The notes beneath the pieces were generated by a model. It did not search any database, was not told the origin of the DNA, and was given only the letters and a program-made list of their open reading frames with translations. Position numbers and translations under genes: made by a program. Positions 27,584-36,109 of a stretch of 64,000 nt of DNA are shown here, one piece after another; position 1 is the stretch's first letter, and every line of letters starts with the position of its first letter. Origin of the DNA: Candidatus Methylomirabilota bacterium (lineage in GTDB: Bacteria > Methylomirabilota > Methylomirabilia > Rokubacteriales > CSP1-6); contig DATFYA010000152.1 of assembly GCA_035315345.1 (NCBI GenBank), positions 1 through 64,000 of the forward strand, given 5' to 3'.

Positions 27584-29227
27584 GTGCTGCTGACCAACGG
27601 ACGCATCCACACGATGGACGCCGACGCGTCCGTGGTGGACACCCTCGTCGTGCGCGACGGGCGGGTGGCCTTCGCGGGGCGCCGGGCCGACGTCAACCCG
27701 GCCGTCGGCGAGGCCGTGCTCGACCTCGGCGGCCGCCGCGTGCTCCCCGGGCTGGTGGATGGCCACGGGCATCTGATGCTCCTCGCGCGCGCCCGCCTCG
27801 AGCTGGATCTGGCCTCGGCGGGATCGGAGGAAGAGATCGCCCGGATGGTGGCGGCGGCGGCCGCGCGTCTGGCGCCCGGCGAGTGGATCGGCGGCCGCGG
27901 CTGGGATCAGACGCGCTGGCCCGGGCAGCGGTTCCCCACGCGTGCCTCGCTCGATCGGGCCGCGCCCGGCCATCCGGTGGCGCTCGTGCGCGTGGACGGT
28001 CACGCCACGTGGGCCAGCGGGGCCGCGCTCGAGCGCGCGGGCATCACGCGCCACTCCGGCGATCCCGCGGGTGGCCGCATCCTCCGCGACGAGCACGGCG
28101 AGCCGACCGGCGTCCTGATCGACCTGGCCCAGGACCAGATCCGCGCGCGGGTGCCGCCGCCGTCCGAGGCGCGCTTCGACGCGGCGGTCGAGGCGGTGAT
28201 CGCGGAGTGCCTGGCCAAGGGGCTCACCGGCGCGCACGAGCCGGGGCTCGATCTGAGCGCGGTGGCCTCGTACACGCGGCTGATCGGCCGCGGCCGCTTT
28301 CCCTTCCGCGTGTTCGCGGCGCTCTCCGGACGAAAGGCCTGGGGCGAGTATCGCGAGCGAGGGGCGCCCGAGTCGGTCGGCGACGGCCACCTCACGGTGG
28401 GCGCGCTCAAGCTGTGGCTCGACGGGGCGCTCGGCTCGCGCGGCGCCGCGCTGCACGCCCCCTACTGCGACGACCCCGCGAACACCGGCCTAGTGCTGGT
28501 GCCGCCCGAGGAGGTGGATCGGCTGACGCGCGACGCGGTGTCGCGCGGCTTCCACGTCTGGGTGCACGCCATCGGGGATCGGGCCAACACGCTGGTGCTC
28601 GACGTGTTCGAGCGCGTGCTCGCGGCCGGCGGGCCGCCACCGCGGCTGCGGGTCGAGCACGCGCAGATCCTGGCCCCCGCCGACATTCCGCGGTTCGCCC
28701 GCCTGGGGGTGGTGCCCAGCATGCAGCCGACGCACTGCACCTCGGACATGCGCTGGGCCGAGGAGCGCCTCGGGGCCGAGCGACTCGCCGGCGCGTACGC
28801 CTGGCGCTCGGTGCTGGATTCGGGCGCCTACATCGCGGGCGGCTCCGATTTCCCGGTCGAGGACGCCAATCCGTTCCACGGCCTGCACGCCGCGGTGACG
28901 CGGCGGCCCCGCGAAGGCGACGATCCCGGCTGGCCGCTCGCCCAGCGGATGACGCGCGAGGAGGCCGTGCGCGCGTTCACGATCTGGAACGCGCGATCCA
29001 TCGGGCGCGACGCCGATCAGGGCTCGCTCGAGCCGGGCAAGCGCGCGGACCTGATCGCCCTCTCCGACGACGTGTTCACCTGCGCGGAGGCGCGCATCGC
29101 CGGCCTCGCGCCCGTGCTCACCATGGTGGGCGGCGTGGTGGTGCACGCGACGGATCAGGCGCCGGGCGCGAGCCGCTCGGCGAGCCGGATCAGGTCCGCG
29201 AGCTCGACGTCCGACACCAGCGCGTAG
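27584..29227 (+). CDS. YtcJ-like metal-dependent amidohydrolase
   Basis: A 547-residue member of the amidohydrolase superfamily, NfdA/YtcJ group, starting at GTG 27584. Features are the N-terminal beta-sandwich (ILTNGRIHTMDADA type), metal ligands in LVDGHGHLML, the conserved GALKLWLDGALGSRGAAL, WVHAIGDRANTLVLD, VEHAQIL and GGSDFPVEDANPF. Members cleave amides and formamides, often with unknown natural substrates. The last 73 bases overlap the convergent anti-sigma gene, so the final 24 residues ([13 protein letters not shown] and following) may be a recent extension through loss of a stop. Confidence 0.88.
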   Translation: MLLTNGRIHTMDADASVVDTLVVRDGRVAFAGRRADVNPAVGEAVLDLGGRRVLPGLVDGHGHLMLLARARLELDLASAGSEEEIARMVAAAAARLAPGEWIGGRGWDQTRWPGQRFPTRASLDRAAPGHPVALVRVDGHATWASGAALERAGITRHSGDPAGGRILRDEHGEPTGVLIDLAQDQIRARVPPPSEARFDAAVEAVIAECLAKGLTGAHEPGLDLSAVASYTRLIGRGRFPFRVFAALSGRKAWGEYRERGAPESVGDGHLTVGALKLWLDGALGSRGAALHAPYCDDPANTGLVLVPPEEVDRLTRDAVSRGFHVWVHAIGDRANTLVLDVFERVLAAGGPPPRLRVEHAQILAPADIPRFARLGVVPSMQPTHCTSDMRWAEERLGAERLAGAYAWRSVLDSGAYIAGGSDFPVEDANPFHGLHAAVTRRPREGDDPGWPLAQRMTREEAVRAFTIWNARSIGRDADQGSLEPGKRADLIALSDDVFTCAEARIAGLAPVLTMVGGVVVHATDQAPGASRSASRIRSASSTSDTSA

Positions 29228-29943
29228 CCCAGCTCCCCGTCTCGCCACAGCACCGAGGTGAACCCCCGGGAGGTCGTGACGCGGGCCTGCGTGCCCCCCA
29301 CCCGCTGCAGCCCCTGGCTCGGCCACGGCAGCCCGTCGGCGCGGAACACGAACAGCGAGATCGTGTGCAGGCGCCGGCCGAAGACGAAGACCGCGGCCTT
29401 GCGGTCAAGGTAGTAGCCGACCGCGCCACCGCGGAGCGGGAAGTCGGCATCGCCCTCGAAGCGCACCACGGGCGCGAAGTCCAGGCGGCCCGCGAACCAC
29501 GGCTTGACCTGATGCATGCCGCCGCTCTCGACGTCCAGCGGATGCTGGCTCGCGAGGATCCGCAGGTGATCGTTAACCGCCTCGGCGACCATGCGGCCCG
29601 CGTCGCGCTCGTCGGCTCGCCGCGACACGAGCGGCAGCGCCACCAGCAGGAGCGCGGCCATCGCGGCGGCCGGGACGAGGTAGCGCGGCCAGCGCCGTCG
29701 GCTCCCCGGTGTCGCGACGGCCGGCGTGGGCCAGCCCGCGGCCAGTCGGCGCTTGAGGGCCAGCGGGGCGGCGTGCGGGGGCAGGCGCTGCTCGAGCGCT
29801 TCGGTCAGGAGCGCCTCGGCGCGCTCCTCGTGCGCGCACGCCGCGCACGCGTGCAGGTGCGCCTGCAACGCCGCGCGCGCCTCCGGGGTGAGCCGGTCAC
29901 GCTGGGCGTCCAGCAGCCGGTCGCGGGCCTCGTGGCAGGTCAT
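29155..29943 (-). CDS. Zinc-binding transmembrane anti-sigma factor
   Basis: The 262-residue protein opens with a ZAS-type domain: Cys3 and His29-x3-Cys33-x2-Cys36 (HLHACAAC). One transmembrane helix (about residues 88-106, [19 protein letters not shown]) and a long extracytoplasmic domain follow. The domain contains [17 protein letters not shown] and [16 protein letters not shown], a pattern seen in RskA/zf-HC2 anti-sigma proteins. It should hold the adjacent ECF sigma factor inactive until signalled. Its ATG overlaps the sigma stop codon (ATGA), giving equimolar synthesis. Confidence 0.85.
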   Translation of the reverse strand: MTCHEARDRLLDAQRDRLTPEARAALQAHLHACAACAHEERAEALLTEALEQRLPPHAAPLALKRRLAAGWPTPAVATPGSRRRWPRYLVPAAAMAALLLVALPLVSRRADERDAGRMVAEAVNDHLRILASQHPLDVESGGMHQVKPWFAGRLDFAPVVRFEGDADFPLRGGAVGYYLDRKAAVFVFGRRLHTISLFVFRADGLPWPSQGLQRVGGTQARVTTSRGFTSVLWRDGELGYALVSDVELADLIRLAERLAPGA

Positions 29944-30476
29944 CGCGCGTAGTCCCGGAGCTGCTCGCGCAGGGCCGCCCGCGCCCGCGCGAGGCGAGAC
30001 TTCACGGTGCCGACCGCGCAGCCGACCACTGCCGCGACCTCGGACTCGGTGAGGCCCTCGAGGTCCAGCAGGATCACGGTGCGCGCCTCGTCGCTCAGAC
30101 TCATGAGCGCGCGCTCGATCTCCTCGCCGACCACCTTCCGCAGCCGGTCCAGCTCGAGATCATCGCGCAGCCACTGAGCCGGCGCAGGTTCGGTCGGGGC
30201 CACCGTGTCGAGCCCGCCCACCGTCGGGTTGTGCCGCTCGTGACGGTACTGGCTGAGGAAGGTGTTGCGGAGGATGCGGAACAGCCAGGCTTTGAGATTG
30301 GTGCCCGGCGTGAACTGGTGCGCCGCGCCGAGGGCGCGCGCGTAGGTCTCCTGCACGAGATCTTCCGCGTCGGTGGGGCTGCGGGTGAGGTAGCGGGCCA
30401 GGTGGTAGAGCGTGTCCGCGTAGGCCAGGGCCTCGCGCCCGAGCCGGCCCGGATCCGCCCGCTCCCCCCATGCCAT
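29940..30476 (-). CDS. ECF-type RNA polymerase sigma factor
   Basis: A 178-residue group-4 sigma factor with only regions 2 and 4. Region 2 includes [27 protein letters not shown] and [19 protein letters not shown]. Region 4 is [43 protein letters not shown], with the helix-turn-helix. It is co-transcribed with its anti-sigma gene. An ECF-type promoter motif about 75 bp upstream matches one on the other strand before the cupredoxin gene, suggesting positive autoregulation. Confidence 0.93.
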   Translation of the reverse strand: MAWGERADPGRLGREALAYADTLYHLARYLTRSPTDAEDLVQETYARALGAAHQFTPGTNLKAWLFRILRNTFLSQYRHERHNPTVGGLDTVAPTEPAPAQWLRDDLELDRLRKVVGEEIERALMSLSDEARTVILLDLEGLTESEVAAVVGCAVGTVKSRLARARAALREQLRDYAR

Positions 30477-30550
30477 GTCGAGATCATACGCACCGGTCAC
30501 GCCGCTGTGCCAACGACGCATCGTCGCCCACCGTCGCCATTCACCACCGC

Positions 30551-30575
30551 AACGCGCGGAGCGCCCGACCGTTCC
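30551..30575 (-). promoter_or_regulatory. ECF-type promoter of the sigma/anti-sigma operon
   Basis: On the minus strand GGAAC (30575-30571) and CGTT (30554-30551) are separated by 16 bp. The same motif, with the same GG after GGAAC and the same spacing, occurs on the plus strand at 30599-30623. This fits ECF promoters recognised by GGAAC/CGTC-type sigma factors. Confidence 0.65.
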
Positions 30576-30598
30576 CACCCGCCGATCTTTTTCATCGA

Positions 30599-30623
30599 GG
30601 AACGGCGGCGGCGCTCTCGCGTT
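30599..30623 (+). promoter_or_regulatory. ECF-type promoter of the cupredoxin operon
   Basis: GGAAC (30599-30603) and CGTT (30620-30623) are 16 bp apart. Transcription would begin near 30629, leaving a leader of about 20 bases that includes GAGGAGGA before ATG 30648. Confidence 0.68.
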
Positions 30624-30647
30624 GGCAGGAGCGAGGAGGAACCGGAC

Positions 30648-30992
30648 ATGGGCACATCCAAAGCAATCTTGACGACGATCGTGACGATGGCGGCGCTGCT
30701 GCTGGTCGCGAGCGTGGGCGCGGCCGCGGAGAGTGCGGGCACGCGGGTCGAGATCAAGGCGCACGGCTTCGACGTTCCCGAGCTGACGGTGCCGGTGGGG
30801 ACCACCGTGACGTGGATCAATCACGACGACGATCCCCACACCGTGACCTCGACCGACAACGCCTTCCGGTCGCCGGGTCTCGACACCGACGAGACGTGGG
30901 CCTTCACCTTCACGCGGCCGGGCACCTACCCCTACTATTGCACCTTGCATCCACTGATGACCGGCACGGTCATCGTGAGGAGCGGATCATGA
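30648..30992 (+). CDS. Exported cupredoxin (plastocyanin/amicyanin-like)
   Basis: A 114-residue secreted blue-copper protein. Residues 1-28 form a Sec signal peptide. The mature domain carries the type 1 copper ligands His64 (DDPHTV), Cys98, His101 and Met104 ([11 protein letters not shown]). It has the short plastocyanin/amicyanin-like loop and the upstream [13 protein letters not shown]-like strand. It could shuttle electrons in the periplasm or bind copper under stress. An ECF-type promoter precedes it and its stop overlaps the phosphoesterase start (ATGA). Confidence 0.9.
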   Translation: MGTSKAILTTIVTMAALLLVASVGAAAESAGTRVEIKAHGFDVPELTVPVGTTVTWINHDDDPHTVTSTDNAFRSPGLDTDETWAFTFTRPGTYPYYCTLHPLMTGTVIVRSGS

Positions 30993-31921
30993 GCGAGCGA
31001 GTGGACGTCGACCGTCGAGCATTCCTCCAGTGCATGGCGTGGACCGGAACCGGCCTGCTGTGGTCGGTGAGCGGCGGGGTGCTCTCGTCGCGGCCGATTG
31101 GCGCCGAGGCGGCGGAAGCGGCCGGACCGCCGGCCACCTTCAGCTTCGCCCAGATCAGCGATTCCCACCTCGGGTTCAAGGGCGAGGCCAACCGCGACGT
31201 GCTGGCCACCTTCCAGACCGCGATCGCGCGCATCCGGGCGCTCGACCCGAAGCCCGCGTTCCTGATCCACACCGGCGACATCACCCACGCGCAGAAGGCC
31301 GGCGCGTTCGACACCGCCCGCCAGGCGCTGCAGTCCGCGGGCGTGGAGCGCACGTTCTACGTGCCGGGCGAGCACGACGTGTTCGCGGACGGCGGCGCGG
31401 AATACCTCGAACGCTTCGCCACCGATCCGCCGGGTCGCGGCTGGCAGAGCTTCGACTACCGCGGCGTCCACTTCGTCGGCCTCGTCAACGTCCTCACCTA
31501 CAAGGCGGGCGGGGTGGGCAACCTGGGCGCCGAGCAGCTCGAGTGGCTCGAGCGTGACGTCGCGGGCCTCGCCAGCAGCACGCCGATCGTGGTGTTCGCC
31601 CACGTGCCGCTCTGGGCGGTGTATCCGCAGTGGGGCTGGGTGACCGACGATGCGGGGCGGGCCCTCGGCTATTTGAAGCGCTTCGGCTCGGTCACCGTGC
31701 TGAACGGCCACATCCACCAGATCATGCAGAAGGTCGAAGGCAACGTGACCTTCCACACCGCGCGCTCCACCGCGTTCCCGCAGCCGGCGCCGGGCGCCGC
31801 GCCGGCCCCGGGACCGATGAAGGTGCCGGCCGACACTCTGCGCGGCGTGCTGGGCATCCGCGAGCTCACCTACGCCGCGGGTCGCGATGCCCTGGCGGTG
31901 GTGGACCCCACGCTCGCGTAG
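30989..31921 (+). CDS. Tat-exported calcineurin-like metallophosphoesterase
   Basis: The 310-residue protein begins with a twin-arginine signal (DRRAFLQCMAWTGTGLLW, Arg9-Arg10). Metal-site motifs follow: ISDSHLG (Asp58, His60), IHTGDITH (Asp97), VPGEHDVF (residues 126-132), VFAHVPLW and LNGHIHQ. The usual GNHD motif reads GEHD, so a metal-ligand Asn is replaced by Glu128. Cupredoxin-phosphoesterase pairs under an ECF sigma factor suggest a periplasmic envelope or copper-stress role. The substrate is unknown. Confidence 0.85.
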   Translation: MSERVDVDRRAFLQCMAWTGTGLLWSVSGGVLSSRPIGAEAAEAAGPPATFSFAQISDSHLGFKGEANRDVLATFQTAIARIRALDPKPAFLIHTGDITHAQKAGAFDTARQALQSAGVERTFYVPGEHDVFADGGAEYLERFATDPPGRGWQSFDYRGVHFVGLVNVLTYKAGGVGNLGAEQLEWLERDVAGLASSTPIVVFAHVPLWAVYPQWGWVTDDAGRALGYLKRFGSVTVLNGHIHQIMQKVEGNVTFHTARSTAFPQPAPGAAPAPGPMKVPADTLRGVLGIRELTYAAGRDALAVVDPTLA

Positions 31922-31927
31922 CGGCCG

Positions 31928-33385
31928 CTAGAAGCGGAGGAGCAGGAGGAAGCTGGCGGTGGCGAGGAGGTTGCTGGCCGCGTGGGCCAGCATGCCGGGC
32001 AGCAGGCTGCGGGTGCGCTGGTAGCCGAGGGCCCAGATCATGCCGCTCCAGGTGACCGCGGCGAAGCCCTGCACGCCGTAGCCGTGGGCGATGCCGAAGA
32101 TGGCCGCGCTCAGCAGAGCCGCGCTCCATCCGGTGAGGCGGAGGCGCAGGGTGGGGAAGAGTAGTCCGCGGAAGGCCAGCTCCTCGAAGACGGGGGCCCA
32201 CACGACGCCGTCGAGCGTGCCGGCGGCCACCGTGGCGGGCGAGCCCCAGAGGAATTCCTCGAGGAATCCGTCGGCCCAGTGCGAGGTGACGCCGAGGGCG
32301 CCGAGGCCCATCGAGAGCAGGCTCTCGCCCACGATCGACAGTGCGAGCAGCACCAGGCTCCACGCGATCAGGCGGCGGCCCGCGCCCGGCGGCGCATCGA
32401 GGCCCAGGCCGAACGTGCCGCGCAGCGTCCGGCCGCGCGCGTGCAGGTACCGCCGCGCCCACCACAGCATGGGAAGGCCGCCGACCAGCCCCATGATCGC
32501 GGTGCCCTCCGGGGTGCGGGGCAACAGCGTGACGACCACCGCCGGGATCAGCAGATAGGCGAACGCGGATCGGAAGAAGAGGCCGAGGCCGTCGGCGATC
32601 CCCCACGGCGGCGGCAGCGGCGCGCTCGCGACCCGGGCGCCGTGCCGACCGCGCAGGAGCCGCCACAGCACGACCGCGCTCGCCGCGAGGAGCAGCGCGC
32701 CGATGATGGTCAGCAGCCGCACGCGCACGAGGAGCGAGCGGCCGCGCTCCTCGATCCCGGCCTCCGCCTCGGCCTGCAGGGTCGCGTCGTCGACCCGGGT
32801 GGCGATCCGGCGCACGAGCGTGTCGGTGAACCAGTCCCGGGGCAGCTCGCGACGGATCTCCTCCGCCATCGCGACGGCTTCCTCGGGCCGCGGGGCGTCG
32901 AGGTAGGCCGCCTCGAGCCACCGACCGTACTGGCCGGCGACGGCGTCGTTGTCCTCGAAGGACTCGATCATGGTGCCGGTCCGCTCGAGCAGCCCCGCCT
33001 CGCCGAGCAGGACCACCAGGTCGAGATCGGTGCGCGCGGAGCGCTCGTCGTCCTCGAACTCGTCGAAGCGCGCGATCGCGTCGTCGAAGGTCTCGGGATC
33101 GGAGCCGGTCATCTCGTAGAGGCGCCGCTCCCAGGGCGGGAGGTGCTGGAAGGCCTGATCCAGATCCATCTCGCGGGAGACGAGCCGCTCCAGCGACTCC
33201 TCCGGCCGCTGGAGATTGCCGAGCGGCGAGCCCCACGAATAGTAGAAGAAGGCGACCAGCAGCACGGTGAGCACCGCGTAGAGGGCGGTGCCCCACCGCG
33301 AGAAGTGGCGCGCGGGCGCGGCCGCGACCGGAGAATCCGCCGGCAGGTCGGGCGCCGGCGGCGCGAGCTCGTCGAGCGGGGTCAG
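31928..33385 (-). CDS. CPBP/CAAX-family intramembrane metalloprotease with N-terminal extension
   Basis: About 485 residues. One N-terminal helix (near residues 31-50) is followed by an acidic, helical, soluble region of about 170 residues. Then comes the multi-helix CPBP domain with motif 1 FEELAFRGLLFPTLR (EExxxR), motif 2 FGIAHGYGVQG and motif 3 MLAHAASN. These are the conserved acidic, histidine and asparagine positions of Abi/CAAX proteases. No ATG or GTG fits the N-terminus. A CTG at 33385 overlapping the stop of the upstream gene (CTGA) is the best candidate, so the start is uncertain. Confidence 0.75.
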   Translation of the reverse strand: MTPLDELAPPAPDLPADSPVAAAPARHFSRWGTALYAVLTVLLVAFFYYSWGSPLGNLQRPEESLERLVSREMDLDQAFQHLPPWERRLYEMTGSDPETFDDAIARFDEFEDDERSARTDLDLVVLLGEAGLLERTGTMIESFEDNDAVAGQYGRWLEAAYLDAPRPEEAVAMAEEIRRELPRDWFTDTLVRRIATRVDDATLQAEAEAGIEERGRSLLVRVRLLTIIGALLLAASAVVLWRLLRGRHGARVASAPLPPPWGIADGLGLFFRSAFAYLLIPAVVVTLLPRTPEGTAIMGLVGGLPMLWWARRYLHARGRTLRGTFGLGLDAPPGAGRRLIAWSLVLLALSIVGESLLSMGLGALGVTSHWADGFLEEFLWGSPATVAAGTLDGVVWAPVFEELAFRGLLFPTLRLRLTGWSAALLSAAIFGIAHGYGVQGFAAVTWSGMIWALGYQRTRSLLPGMLAHAASNLLATASFLLLLRF

Positions 33386-34107
33386 GACCGGCGGGCCGCG
33401 GCCACGAGAGCGGCGAAGAGACGCCGGGCCGGCTCGGAGTGGCCCACCAGCTCCTCGGGGTGCCACTGCACGCCGAGGACGAAGCGGGTCGGGTCGTCCA
33501 GCTCCGCGCCCTCCACGACCTGGTCGGGCGCCCACGCCACCGCGGTGAGTCCGCGTCCGAGACGCTTGATCGCCTGGTGGTGCATGCTGTTGACCTCGAG
33601 CTCGTCGGTGCCGAGCATCTCGGCGAGCCGGCTGCCCGGCGTCACCTTCACCTTGTGGGTGGGCTGGTCCCGCGGCTCGGTCTGGCTGTGCGGGATCTCG
33701 GTACCGGGATCGGTACCGACGTCCTGGTGGAGGCTGCCGCCCAGCGCCACGTTGAGCACCTGGATGCCGCGACACACCGCGAGGACCGGCAGCCCGCGGC
33801 GCAGAGCCAGGGTCAGCGCCGCGGTCTCGAGGGTGTCGCGCGCCGGCGCCACATCGTAGAGCGTGTGATGAGGGGCCTCGCCGAAGAGCGCGGGATCGAC
33901 GTCGCCGCCACCGGTGAGGAACAGGCCGTGGAGCCCGGCCCCCAGCTGCTCGAGCGATGCGGCGGAGAGCTGCGGAGGCAGCGGCACCGGCACGCCGCCC
34001 GCCTGCTGCACCGCGTGCAGGTACGCCGAGTTCAGGTACGCGCGCTCGGGATGCTTGGCGACGGTGATCGACGTGCTGACGCCGATGAGCGGAGCGGACC
34101 GCGACAT
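33382..34107 (-). CDS. Gamma-glutamyl-gamma-aminobutyrate hydrolase-like class I amidotransferase (peptidase C26)
   Basis: The 241-residue protein matches the PuuD/C26 family. It has TGGGDVDPALFGE, the nucleophile elbow VLAVCRGIQVLNVALGG (Cys112), and HQDVGTDPG. The triad histidine and glutamate lie in GVQWHPEEL. Such enzymes hydrolyse gamma-glutamyl amides in polyamine breakdown or related routes. No Shine-Dalgarno sequence precedes the ATG; a TAACAT hexamer lies 6 bp upstream, so the mRNA may be leaderless. The stop is shared with the start of the CPBP protease. Confidence 0.88.
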   Translation of the reverse strand: MSRSAPLIGVSTSITVAKHPERAYLNSAYLHAVQQAGGVPVPLPPQLSAASLEQLGAGLHGLFLTGGGDVDPALFGEAPHHTLYDVAPARDTLETAALTLALRRGLPVLAVCRGIQVLNVALGGSLHQDVGTDPGTEIPHSQTEPRDQPTHKVKVTPGSRLAEMLGTDELEVNSMHHQAIKRLGRGLTAVAWAPDQVVEGAELDDPTRFVLGVQWHPEELVGHSEPARRLFAALVAAARRS

Positions 34108-34116
34108 GACGTCATG

Positions 34117-35346
34117 TTAGCACACGCCCTCGGCGCCCCGGCCGCGCCGGGCGTTCGCCACGTGCGCGCGCACCCGGTCGGCCGCGTCCACCGCGAGCCG
34201 GATGATCCGACAGATCAGGGCGATGCTCTCCACGTCCACGGCGGGACCGGTGGGGAGCGACAGGACTCGCGCGGCCACCGCGTCGGTGTGCGGCAGCTCG
34301 CTCGCGCTCGGACGGGACCGATACGGCTCCGCACGGTGGCATCCGGGATGAAAGTACCGACGCGCGAGGATGCCCTCGGCGCGCAGCACCTCGTCGAGGT
34401 CGTCGCGATGGAGGCCGGCCGGCCCCGCGTCGATCTCGAGCACGACGAACTGGTGGTTGTGCCGCTCGCCGTCCGGATAGGTCACCACCGCGAGGCCGGG
34501 CACGCCGGCGAGCCCGCGGCGATACGCCGCGTGGTGAGCGCGGTTGATCGCGGCGACCTCCTCCGCGCCCTCGATCGACGTGAGGCCCATGGCCGCGGCC
34601 ACCTCGCTCATCTTCGCGTTGGTGCCGAGCGAGGCCGCCCGATCTCCGCCCGCGAGGCCGAAGTTGCGCATGGCCCGGACGCGCGCGGCCAGCGTGTCGT
34701 CGTCGGTGGTGACCGCGCCACCCTCGAAGCTGTTCACGTACTTGGTGGCGTGGAAGCTCAGCACCTCGGCGTCGCCGAAGCTGCCCAGGCTGCGTCCGTC
34801 GTGCGAGCATCCGAAGGCGTGGGCCGCGTCGAAGAGCAGGCGCAGGCGGTGGCGGCGCGCGATCGCGGCGAGCGCGCGCACGTCGCAGGCCCGGCCCCAC
34901 AGGTGCACGCCGAGGATGCCGGTGGTCCGCTCGTTCACGAGGGCCTCGACGTGCGCGGGATCGATGTTGTGGGTGCGAGGGTCGATGTCGGCAAAGACCG
35001 GCGCGATGCCGAGCCACTGCAGCGCGTGGGCGGTGGCCACGAAGGTGAAGGCCGGTACGATCACCTCGCCGGACAGGTCGAGGGCGCGGGCGGCCAGCTG
35101 CAGCCCGAGGGTCGCATTGCAGACCGCCAGGCAATGGCGCACCCCGATCCGCCGGGCCAGCTCCGCCTCGAGCTCGCGGACGTAGCGGCCGTCGTTGGTG
35201 AGCCAGCGCCGGTCCAGCAGGTCGTTGATGCGCTCGAGCAGGCGGGCGCGATCACCGATGTTCGGGCGGCCGACGTGGAGGGACTCGCGGAACGCGGGCG
35301 GCCCGCCCGCGATCGCCAGATCCTCCACCCGCTCCTTGCCGACCAT
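34117..35346 (-). CDS. DegT/DnrJ/EryC1-family PLP-dependent sugar aminotransferase
   Basis: The 409-residue enzyme transfers an amino group to a nucleotide keto-sugar. The PLP site lysine is in LSFHATKYVNSFEGGAV, preceded by LLFDAAHAFG, where the Asp contacts the PLP nitrogen. EVIVPAFTFVATAHAL is the typical N-terminal block. ATG 35346 lies 26 bp after the acyltransferase stop. With the neighbouring NeuD-like acyltransferase and the GT2 gene across the divergent region, this looks like part of an amino-sugar or surface-glycan module. Confidence 0.88.
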   Translation of the reverse strand: MVGKERVEDLAIAGGPPAFRESLHVGRPNIGDRARLLERINDLLDRRWLTNDGRYVRELEAELARRIGVRHCLAVCNATLGLQLAARALDLSGEVIVPAFTFVATAHALQWLGIAPVFADIDPRTHNIDPAHVEALVNERTTGILGVHLWGRACDVRALAAIARRHRLRLLFDAAHAFGCSHDGRSLGSFGDAEVLSFHATKYVNSFEGGAVTTDDDTLAARVRAMRNFGLAGGDRAASLGTNAKMSEVAAAMGLTSIEGAEEVAAINRAHHAAYRRGLAGVPGLAVVTYPDGERHNHQFVVLEIDAGPAGLHRDDLDEVLRAEGILARRYFHPGCHRAEPYRSRPSASELPHTDAVAARVLSLPTGPAVDVESIALICRIIRLAVDAADRVRAHVANARRGRGAEGVC

Positions 35347-35372
35347 CGCGTCCGTCGCCCCGGTGGCCGGGC

Positions 35373-36038
35373 TCAGGCGTCTCCCCCGAGGGTCCGGAGC
35401 GCGCGCGCGGGCACGCCGCCGACCTGCGTGCGGTCCGGCACGTCCGCGATCACCACCGCCCCGGCGGTCACCACGCAGCCGGCGCCGATCTTGACGTGAT
35501 CGGAGATGACCGCGCCGATCCCGATGTAGCTGCCCGCCCCGATCTCCACGGAGCCCGCGACGTTGGCCCCCGGCGAGATGGTGGTGAAGTCGCCGACGCG
35601 AGTGTGATGGCCGATCAGGGCGCCGCGATTCACGATCACGTGATCGCCGATCACCGCGTGGGCCGCGATCACCGCCGCCACGCTCACGATGGAGCCGCCG
35701 CCCAGGCCCGCGGTGCGCGAGACCCGCGCGGCGGGGTGCCGGAGGATCGCGAACCGGAACCCGAGCCTCGCGGCCTGGTCCACGAAGCGCGACCGCTGCG
35801 GGGTGCCGATCGCGCAGACCGCGTAGTGGGTGGCCGCGAGGGGCGCGAGGTCGTCCACCCAGATGACGGGGCGGCCCAGCAGCGGACGCCCGCAGCGCTC
35901 CCGCTCCCAGTTCTCGCCGAAGGCCTCGAGGGCGTACTCGTCGCTGTCGCTCACGAGATCGGCCACCTCCTCGGCGAAGGTCCGCGTGCCGAGGATGATC
36001 AGCTTGTGCTTGCCGGGGTCTTCCAGGGATCTGCTCAC
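35373..36038 (-). CDS. NeuD/PglD-like sugar O-/N-acyltransferase with left-handed beta-helix
   Basis: A 221-residue protein. The N-terminal part is a small Rossmann-like domain (LIILGTRTFAEEVADLV) and the C-terminal half is made of hexapeptide repeats (IAAHAVIGDHVIVNRGALIGHHTRVGDFT and onwards). The catalytic histidine is probably in GHHTRVGD. This domain pair is typical of PglD/NeuD acyltransferases acting on amino-sugars made by DegT-type enzymes, which agrees with the next gene. GTG 36038 is the chosen start; the frame is open upstream but would cross the divergent leader. Confidence 0.83.
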   Translation of the reverse strand: MSRSLEDPGKHKLIILGTRTFAEEVADLVSDSDEYALEAFGENWERERCGRPLLGRPVIWVDDLAPLAATHYAVCAIGTPQRSRFVDQAARLGFRFAILRHPAARVSRTAGLGGGSIVSVAAVIAAHAVIGDHVIVNRGALIGHHTRVGDFTTISPGANVAGSVEIGAGSYIGIGAVISDHVKIGAGCVVTAGAVVIADVPDRTQVGGVPARALRTLGGDA

Positions 36039-36109
36039 GGTGATGAGGGGTGGTAGAATCGCACGGCTTCGGACCGACCGCCACCCGGATTCTGGAGGAG
36101 CGCCCGGCA

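Noticed and set aside
30640-30644. A third GGAAC, just before the cupredoxin ATG
   Set aside because: It overlaps the ribosome site and has no CGTT/CGTC partner before the start codon.
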